The notes under the pieces are model-generated. The model was not told the DNA's origin and did not search any database. It worked only from the letters and a program-made list of their open reading frames with translations. Positions 26,551 through 33,954 of a DNA stretch of 33,954 bases are shown here, one piece after another. How positions within the stretch are numbered: the first letter of the stretch is position 1; each line of letters opens with the position of its first letter. This stretch comes from an uncultured Loktanella sp. GTDB lineage: Bacteria > Pseudomonadota > Alphaproteobacteria > Rhodobacterales > Rhodobacteraceae. The stretch is taken from positions 1 through 33,954 of the forward strand of contig CAJXTP010000003.1 of NCBI GenBank assembly GCA_913061335.1, in the 5' to 3' direction. The position numbers and the translations under genes were made by a program.

Positions 26551-27471
26551 ATGACTGATGATATCCGCCTTGCGTTTGCGCACCCTAGCGCGCGCGCCGA
26601 GGCAAGTGAGACGACGCCATGCGACCGTATTTCCCTGCGCGACTATACTGTCGAAGTGGAGATTGGGGCGTTTCAGCTGGAACGCGGCACCCTGCAACGG
26701 GTCAAATTCAATATTGTCGTTGAAGTCGCCCCGATCACCGGCCCGATCGATGATGACGTTGATCGTATCCTGTCCTATGACCGCGTGATCGAGGCCATTG
26801 GGATCGAGCTTGAAGCCGAGCGGATCAACCTGTTAGAAACTCTCGCGGCGCGCGTTGCCGAGCGTATTTTGGTTGAGCCGCAAGCGGAGCGAGTCTTTGT
26901 GCGTATCGAAAAGCTGGATCGTGGGCCGTTTGCATTGGGCGTCGAGATCGTGCGTTCTCGTGATGGCGTGTCGCATGCTGGGCAAACACATCAAGAGGCG
27001 CCGCATCCAAGAGTTCTTTTCCTGACGAACGACGCGATCGCGTCGCCGTATTTGAAAGGCTGGATTGATGCACTTGCAGGTCGTGACGCGCCGCTGATTA
27101 TTTGCGCGGGTGCCGCGGACCTCGCGGCCCCACAAACCGGACATGCGATGACGCAACGCCGGATTGATTTGCTGGCGATTGAACAAAACGCGTGGGTGTT
27201 GGCCGCAACTGACTTGCGCTGCAAGGTTGTTGAAACCCGTACCGAGCTGGATTGGGCGATGAAGAACGGACAGATTTGCGTCTGGGCACCGTCAAAAATT
27301 GTGCTCGATGCGGTTGACGGCCCATCAACAAATCCACGCGATGCGTTGGCTTTGGCGGTGTGGTTCGCGTCCGAAATCCAAGCCAAAGAGCTGTTTGTTA
27401 TTGGGGCTGATGCCCCTGACGCAGAAATGCCTGTGATAGCTATCCCTGTGGACCAGCCCGCGCTGTTATGA
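26551..27471 (+). CDS. folB: Dihydroneopterin aldolase with C-terminal amino-acid-kinase-like extension
   Basis: DRISLRDYTVEVEIGAFQLERGTLQRVKFNIVVEV...ILSYDRVIEAI...NLLETLAARVAERIL is FolB; about 170 extra residues follow. Confidence 0.88.
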   Translation: MTDDIRLAFAHPSARAEASETTPCDRISLRDYTVEVEIGAFQLERGTLQRVKFNIVVEVAPITGPIDDDVDRILSYDRVIEAIGIELEAERINLLETLAARVAERILVEPQAERVFVRIEKLDRGPFALGVEIVRSRDGVSHAGQTHQEAPHPRVLFLTNDAIASPYLKGWIDALAGRDAPLIICAGAADLAAPQTGHAMTQRRIDLLAIEQNAWVLAATDLRCKVVETRTELDWAMKNGQICVWAPSKIVLDAVDGPSTNPRDALALAVWFASEIQAKELFVIGADAPDAEMPVIAIPVDQPALL

Positions 27472-28481
27472 GCAAAGTATATTATCAGCCGATATTGCAC
27501 AGCACCGGACCACGGTCATTTGATGCAGTTTCACTCGGCTGGTGCTGGTTCGACCGTGTCGCGGTGCTCCGTCGTGGTACGGCCCCGCAGTTTGTTGCCG
27601 CCACGGACGTACCTGCGGACGTGTTGCGCCGTATGACCCGACCGCGCGCACCGATCGCTGGCCTGACAATGGATCAGCCACGCATCATGGCTATTTTGAA
27701 TGTTACCCCAGATAGTTTTTCGGATGGCGGTCTTTTTGAAAACCCCGATGTTGCAGTGTCCCATGCGCTGGCAATGGTGCAAGCGGGTGCCGATATGCTT
27801 GATATTGGCGGTGAGAGCACGCGCCCCGGAGCCAAAGTCGTGGGTAATGCGGATGAAATTGCGCGGGCAGTCCCTGTTATTGCCGCAATTCGCACGCAAA
27901 GTGATGTGCCCATTTCAATCGATACGCGCAAGGCCGAGGTGGCCCAAGCGGCACTGAATGCTGGTGCGTCGTTGGTCAATGATGTGGCCGCAATGACCTA
28001 TGATGCTGCAATCGGGTCTGTAGCAGCTGAGGCCGGCGCGCCGATCTGTCTTATGCATGCACAGGGTGATCCGGCGACGATGCAGGACGCACCTACATAT
28101 GACAACGTTCTGCTGGATGTTTACGATTTTTTAGCCGCGCGGGTTGCTGAGGCCGAGGCGTTAGGCATCGCGCGCGATTTGATCGTCGTGGATCCGGGTA
28201 TTGGATTCGGGAAAACTCTGGAACACAACTTAACCTTGATGCGCGGATTGTCGCTGTTCCACGGGCTTGGTTGTCCGATCTTGTTGGGGGCATCGCGCAA
28301 GCGGTTTATTGGCACGATTGGACATGCGATCGAGGCGCGCGACCGGATGGCAGGCTCGGTTGCAGTTGCGTTGCACGGTGTCGCGGCAGGGGTGCAATTG
28401 TTGCGGGTCCACGATACACTCGAGACAAAGCAGGCGATCAGGCTGGCCTTGGCAATGACGACGAAAGTGACCGACACATGA
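27468..28481 (+). CDS. folP: Dihydropteroate synthase
   Basis: [69 protein letters not shown] overlap with folB. Confidence 0.96.
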   Translation: MSKVYYQPILHSTGPRSFDAVSLGWCWFDRVAVLRRGTAPQFVAATDVPADVLRRMTRPRAPIAGLTMDQPRIMAILNVTPDSFSDGGLFENPDVAVSHALAMVQAGADMLDIGGESTRPGAKVVGNADEIARAVPVIAAIRTQSDVPISIDTRKAEVAQAALNAGASLVNDVAAMTYDAAIGSVAAEAGAPICLMHAQGDPATMQDAPTYDNVLLDVYDFLAARVAEAEALGIARDLIVVDPGIGFGKTLEHNLTLMRGLSLFHGLGCPILLGASRKRFIGTIGHAIEARDRMAGSVAVALHGVAAGVQLLRVHDTLETKQAIRLALAMTTKVTDT

Positions 28482-29821
28482 CACGCAAGTTATTTGGCAC
28501 CGACGGTGTGCGCGGCAAGGCCAATATTCATCCGATGACCGCCGAGATGGCGTTGAAAATTGGTGCTGCTGCGGGTCGTTATTTCCGCAACGACGGATCA
28601 AATGGCCACCGTGTTGTGATTGGCAAAGATACACGCCTATCGGGGTATATGTTTGAAAATGCGCTGACGGCTGGTCTGACGAGCACGGGCATGAATGTGC
28701 TGCTGCTTGGCCCAGTTCCGACTCCTGCGGTGGGGCTGCTGACGACATCGATGCGCGCGGATGTAGGCATTATGATTTCAGCAAGTCACAACCCGCATCA
28801 TGACAATGGGATAAAGTTCTTTGGACCTGACGGGTTTAAGCTGTCGGATGAAGCCGAAGCCGAAATCGAAGACTTGGTGGCGGGTGTGATTGAGCCTGCT
28901 CAGGCCAACAACATTGGCCGCGCAAAACGGATTGATGACGGGCGATTCCGCTATGCGGAGCGGGTCAAAGCAACATTCCCGCATGGAATGCGGCTCGACG
29001 GCCTAAAGGTTGTGATCGATTGCGCCAATGGCGCTGGCTACAAAGTTGCCCCAGAAGTGTTGTGGGAACTTGGTGCGACGGTCATTCCTGTCGGGGTGAC
29101 GCCGGATGGGTTTAACATCAACGAAGGCTGTGGGTCGACGTCGCCTATGTCGGCCGCCGAGACGATTATATCGCATGGTGCCGACGTTGGCATTTGCCTT
29201 GATGGCGACGCGGACCGTGTCATGATTTTGGACGAAACGGGCCAAGTTGCAGATGGCGACCAGATCATGGCGCTGTTTGCAAGGCGTTGGGCTGAGACAG
29301 GTAAGCTGAATGGCGGGACTTTGGTTGCCACTGTGATGTCAAACCTTGGCCTCGAACGTCATATGGAGTCGCAGGGGCTGACATTGCTGCGCACTGATGT
29401 CGGCGACCGCTATGTGGTTGAAGCGATGCGCGCGGGTGGATTTAACCTTGGTGGCGAACAGTCGGGGCATATTGTCATGACTGATTATGCCACAACGGGC
29501 GATGGCTTGCTGGCGGGCCTGCAGTTTTTGGCTGCGATGATTGAGACCGGTGAAAAGGCCAGCGGGTTGACCCGCAGCTTTGAAACCGTGCCGCAGCTGT
29601 TGAAAAATGTTCGTTACGGGGTTGGTCAGACGCCATTGCAGGCTAACAAAGTCAAAGCCGTGATCGCAGACGCCGAGGCAAAGTTGATTGGCAAAGGCCG
29701 GTTGTTGATCCGCAAGTCGGGCACTGAGCCACTGGTGCGTGTTATGGCCGAATGCGAAGATGCTGATCTGTTGGCCCAAGTTGTGGACGGTATTGTTTCG
29801 GAAGTTGAAGCCGCAGTTTGA
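28478..29821 (+). CDS. glmM: Phosphoglucosamine mutase
   Basis: [71 protein letters not shown]. Start at 28478 (ATGA overlap with folP), not 28271. Confidence 0.97.
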   Translation: MTRKLFGTDGVRGKANIHPMTAEMALKIGAAAGRYFRNDGSNGHRVVIGKDTRLSGYMFENALTAGLTSTGMNVLLLGPVPTPAVGLLTTSMRADVGIMISASHNPHHDNGIKFFGPDGFKLSDEAEAEIEDLVAGVIEPAQANNIGRAKRIDDGRFRYAERVKATFPHGMRLDGLKVVIDCANGAGYKVAPEVLWELGATVIPVGVTPDGFNINEGCGSTSPMSAAETIISHGADVGICLDGDADRVMILDETGQVADGDQIMALFARRWAETGKLNGGTLVATVMSNLGLERHMESQGLTLLRTDVGDRYVVEAMRAGGFNLGGEQSGHIVMTDYATTGDGLLAGLQFLAAMIETGEKASGLTRSFETVPQLLKNVRYGVGQTPLQANKVKAVIADAEAKLIGKGRLLIRKSGTEPLVRVMAECEDADLLAQVVDGIVSEVEAAV

Positions 29822-29837
29822 TTTGAAATTTTCGGTG

Positions 29838-30749
29838 TTAGTTGCGCGAAAACGCTTGTCTGGCAAGTGTTCGCAGGCTCGACCATTGGCTGATAATTAG
29901 ACCGATCATGATTAGGCCCAATGCGATGAAGAACCGCAGCGGTAGGATTTCCGCTAAAATCCATGCGCCAAATATCATCGACCAAACGGGGACTTGATAG
30001 TTCACGAGGGTGAGGAAAACCGCGCCCGCTGATCTGATTGTATAAACCCGCAATAGCGCCGCGAGCGCAGTCGGCACGATCCCAAGAAAGATGATTGCGA
30101 TTGTGCTGGTGCGATCAGTCACGGTTGGTACGCCTTCCACGATTAACATGGCGGGGATCAGGGCAATTGCACCCACCACCAGCAATAATGCGGCCATGGT
30201 AATAGGGTCAATGGGCGGACAGCGGCGCGTCATGATGCTTGAGATTGCGTAAGATAAGGCGGCTGCGATGCAGGCTATTTGGCCCAATGGCTCCCAGCCT
30301 GATCCGATGCGCAAGATTGATGGCCCGATAAGCACCACTGCGCCGACAAAGCCCAAAGTTACGCCGACCAGGTTTCGTGTGCTCAACTTTTCGTCGGTGA
30401 ATACATGCGCCAATGGCAAAACGAAAAGCGGCAGGGCGGCCATTGAAATGCCGGCAAACGCGGACGGCACATATTGTTGCCCCCAACTAAGAAGCGCGAA
30501 CGGCAACGCCGTGTTCAGTAGGCCGATGACGATAAGGTATTTCCACATCCGTCCGTTGAAGTCGGGCAAAGGGCGATTGAGTGCGCGCATGAGCATCAAC
30601 AACGCCGCTGCACCCAATGTGGTGCGTGCGCAGGCAACGGTGAGCGGGCCGTAGCCTTGCAGTGCGATTGACACGACCATAAATGTGCCGCCCCAGATCA
30701 CCCCAAGTGCAAGGATCGACAGCCAGTTTGTGAGTGTAGGTGTTTGCAT
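29838..30749 (-). CDS. EamA/DMT-family transporter
   Basis: About 10 TM segments; GVIWGGTFMVVSIALQGYGPLTVACARTTLGAAALL; AGISMAALPLFVLPLAH. Confidence 0.88.
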   Translation of the reverse strand: MQTPTLTNWLSILALGVIWGGTFMVVSIALQGYGPLTVACARTTLGAAALLMLMRALNRPLPDFNGRMWKYLIVIGLLNTALPFALLSWGQQYVPSAFAGISMAALPLFVLPLAHVFTDEKLSTRNLVGVTLGFVGAVVLIGPSILRIGSGWEPLGQIACIAAALSYAISSIMTRRCPPIDPITMAALLLVVGAIALIPAMLIVEGVPTVTDRTSTIAIIFLGIVPTALAALLRVYTIRSAGAVFLTLVNYQVPVWSMIFGAWILAEILPLRFFIALGLIMIGLIISQWSSLRTLARQAFSRN

Positions 30750-30793
30750 GGTTTGGTTTGATCATGAGGCGGCGGGACTGTCCATGCAGGGGC

Positions 30794-30823
30794 TTGGCAG
30801 GCAAAGGTTTCCTTGCCTGCCAA
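30794..30823. other. Stem-loop downstream of lipoprotein gene (terminator-like)
   Basis: TTGGCAGGCAA-AGGTTTCC-TTGCCTGCCAA, 11-bp stem, no clear T-run. Confidence 0.5.
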
Positions 30824-30842
30824 CACGTCAGCCGCGCATCGG

Positions 30843-31433
30843 CTAGTCTGCTGCGAATACAACGCCTGCGTCGTAAACGTTACCCAAATACGTCTCGATC
30901 CCAGTACCACCTGCGACGAGACCACTTGCGCCAGCACCCATGAAGTTGCCATAGATATCATACTCCAAGGCGAATGGCTCATCGGCGGCGTTGGTTAGTG
31001 TCCCGGTCAGTGTTCCCGCGATACCAGCCTCACCATCACGCAAAATATCGGCCTCCAATATCAACTCGCCTCCAATATCAGTCCCGCTATTAAAACGAAA
31101 ATCTGATGCGATACCGTCAACTTCATTTGAGGCAAAATCAACGCTGACGTCGATCTGACCCACCACATTGGCAGCGTCTAAATTAGTCCCATCCACGATA
31201 CCTGGACCACCAAGAAGAATGGCACCGCTCATGGTTGCGCGACCCGTTGTGGGTACAGCCGACGCGAAGTTACCGTTTTCATAGTCGTCGACATAGGCAT
31301 CGGCGAGTTCGCCTATACGATTGCTTAATGCATCATCAGAAATTGGGTCGCTCAAGACTATATTGTCGATATTGCTGCCGCCACAGGCCGCCAATGAAAA
31401 TGCCAACGGCACCGCTAAAAATATTTAGTTCAC
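30843..31433 (-). pseudogene. Lipoprotein (TbpB/fHbp beta-barrel-like C-terminus); reading frame interrupted by TAA at codon 3, or re-initiated at GTG 31412
   Basis: AAGGAG-6nt-GTG AAC TAA ATA TTT TTA GCG GTG CCG TTG GCA TTT TCA TTG GCG GCC TGT GGC. Lipobox LAAC. Intact ORF from 31412 to 30843. Confidence 0.55.
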
Positions 31434-31464
31434 TTTTTACTCCTTAAGTTGAAATATAAGGGAA

Positions 31465-31492
31465 ATATTAACGACACTAGAATTGAAAACAA
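31465..31492 (-). promoter_or_regulatory. Candidate promoter of lipoprotein gene
   Basis: Minus strand TTGTTT (31492-31487), 16 nt, TAATAT (31470-31465). Confidence 0.3.
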
Positions 31493-31542
31493 GATCGTTT
31501 TAGTAGCGATTGAAATCAATTAACTTATTGTCAGCAAAAACA

Positions 31543-31566
31543 AAACCTTACCCGCGGATAAGGTTT
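31543..31566 (-). terminator. Second hairpin of tandem ilvC terminator
   Basis: Minus strand AAACCTTA-TCCGCGGG-TAAGGTTT followed by TGTTTTTGC. Confidence 0.75.
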
Positions 31567-31574
31567 GATAAAAT

Positions 31575-31600
31575 GGGGTGTCCCAATATTGGAACACCCC
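31575..31600 (-). terminator. First hairpin of tandem ilvC terminator
   Basis: Minus strand GGGGTGTTCCAATATTGGGACACCCC, continuous stem with one G-U pair on the minus-strand RNA (C-A mismatch on the plus strand), then ATTTTATC. Confidence 0.75.
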
Positions 31601-31639
31601 TCTCTCGATGGGTTAAAATCCATTCTACGCAAATTGCGT

Positions 31640-32674
<1,035 letters not shown>

Positions 32675-32794
32675 TTATATTGGTTTCTGTGAATGCTTAT
32701 ATCAAGCGTGTTGGATGTTGTGAGGTTCAGATTTTACATATTTATGCCGAGAAGGAGATTGTTATGTGTAGATTTAGTGATTATCGATGTATTT

Positions 32795-33250
32795 ATGCTT
32801 GATGATACCTCTCGCGCGATATTGCGCCAATTACAAACCGATCCGACCCTAACTGTGCCAGAGCTTGCGGCGCTGACCCACTTGACGGCGGGTAAGGTGG
32901 CGCGCCGCTTGGACCGCATGACAACTGATGGCGTCATCAAAGGGCAGGTTGCAGTGATCAACTGGGCCGCACTGGGCTTTGCGGTGCAGGTGTCTTTGCG
33001 GGTCACATTGGATAAAACGCAGGCCCGCGCATTTGATGATTTTCTGGCGGCGGCCCGTTTGGTGCCCGAAGTGATTGAGCTGCAAACATTCCTTGGGCGT
33101 GTCGATGTGCGTCTATCTTTGGTCACGCGCGACTTGCCGCATTATCAGCAGGTGTACCGTGATCAAATCCTGACATTGCCGCATATTGCCGACATTGAGG
33201 CGCTGATGACGGTGGCGACGGTGAAGGCGGATCGGGTGCTGCCGTTATGA
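32795..33250 (+). CDS. Lrp/AsnC family transcriptional regulator
   Basis: LDDTSRAILRQLQTDPTLTVPELAALTHLTAGKVARRLDRMTTDGVIKG HTH plus AsnC ligand-binding region. Start at 32795. Confidence 0.92.
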   Translation: MLDDTSRAILRQLQTDPTLTVPELAALTHLTAGKVARRLDRMTTDGVIKGQVAVINWAALGFAVQVSLRVTLDKTQARAFDDFLAAARLVPEVIELQTFLGRVDVRLSLVTRDLPHYQQVYRDQILTLPHIADIEALMTVATVKADRVLPL

Positions 33251-33699
33251 CCTTGGACGATCAAGATTTTGAAATTCTACGACAGTTGCAGCGCGATGCG
33301 ACCCAGACTGCCAGTCAGCTCGCACGCAAAATGGGGCTAAGTCAGCCTGCCATGTGGCGCCGGATTAAACGGTTGCAGGATGCAGGGATCATCTCGGGGC
33401 GCGAATTGTTGCTGGATGCCGAAAAGGTGGGCTTTGGCGTGACCGTCTTTCTAGGGATTAAGCTGGCGACCAAAGGCCGCGTCAGTCTGGACGATTTTGA
33501 ACGCACGGTTGGGGCCATCCCAGAGGTGCAAACCGTTGAGCATGTGCTTGGGCTTTATGATTACAGACTGCGTGTTGTTGCCCGCGATCTTGCAGATTTT
33601 GAGCGTGTTCTGCGCCGCCGGATCATGGCGTTGCCGGGGGTCGGTGATGTTGAGGCAAATGTGCTTTTGTCCGAGGAACGATTGTGTGGCCCTATTTGA
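33247..33699 (+). CDS. Lrp/AsnC family transcriptional regulator
   Basis: LDDQDFEILRQLQRDATQTASQLARKMGLSQPAMWRRIKRLQDAGIISG; ATGA overlap with the preceding regulator. Confidence 0.94.
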   Translation: MTLDDQDFEILRQLQRDATQTASQLARKMGLSQPAMWRRIKRLQDAGIISGRELLLDAEKVGFGVTVFLGIKLATKGRVSLDDFERTVGAIPEVQTVEHVLGLYDYRLRVVARDLADFERVLRRRIMALPGVGDVEANVLLSEERLCGPI

Positions 33700-33801
33700 T
33701 CGTGGTTCTTCATTTCCGCCCAATTGTATACACAAATAGACTTTGCCAATGATCCGCGTCTGGGTCATTCTGACCACAATTGTTAATAGGAGCCACGTCC
33801 A

Positions 33802-33912
33802 ATGTCGCAGATTGATCCCACTGGGTTGATGGAGTTTTCGGTTGTTTTCACTGACCGGTCGCTGAACCATATGTCAAAGGCATTTCAAGGCGTCATGACC
33901 GATGTCTCGGAG
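33802..33912 (+). CDS. 5' fragment of a class V aminotransferase-like protein, truncated by adapter
   Basis: MSQIDPTGLMEFSVVFTDRSLNHMSKAFQGVMTDVSE; AGGAG upstream of the ATG. Genomic sequence ends at about 33912. Confidence 0.6.
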
Positions 33913-33954
33913 CTGTCTCTTATACACATCTGACGCTGCCGACGAATAGAGAGG
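33913..33954 (+). other. Illumina Nextera adapter read-through (non-genomic)
   Basis: CTGTCTCTTATACACATCT (Tn5 mosaic end) + GACGCTGCCGACGA (Nextera read-1 adapter) + ATAGAGAG (reverse complement of S502 index CTCTCTAT) + G. Confidence 0.98.

Noticed and set aside
28271-28477. N-terminal extension of the glmM ORF in the track
   Set aside because: It overlaps the folP 3' end; GlmM homology starts at [13 protein letters not shown] (28478), with an ATGA overlap.

Overview
The window is a gene-dense housekeeping segment with about 31 CDS. It looks alphaproteobacterial, most likely Rhodobacteraceae/Roseobacter group, judged from protein resemblance and gene order; no search was run. In order it carries: a 5'-truncated Suv3-like helicase, S4 RNA-binding protein, fdxA, carD, purD(-), xseA, a small secreted protein(-), an AlkB-like hydroxylase(-), ftsY, an EamA transporter, ispZ/yciB, a PilZ-like protein(-), a SAM-II riboswitch plus terminator ahead of metZ, folE2, trkH, an AruI-like TPP decarboxylase, a secreted trypsin-fold protein with a degenerate triad(-), glyQ, a membrane-anchored unknown, glyS, a PPDK-like protein, a cell-wall hydrolase, folB with an extra domain, folP, glmM, a second EamA transporter(-), a lipoprotein(-), ilvC(-), two Lrp/AsnC regulators, and the start of a class V aminotransferase-like gene. 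The last 42 nt (33913-33954) are not genomic. They are Illumina Nextera adapter read-through, including what reads as the S502 index. I found no tRNA, rRNA, CRISPR, transposon or phage, and no convincing new multi-gene system. The best leads are the SAM-II/terminator leader of metZ, the trypsin-fold protein with all three catalytic positions substituted, a lipoprotein gene with a stop at codon 3, a palindrome encoding the same C-terminal tail for two convergent genes, and the FolB C-terminal fusion.
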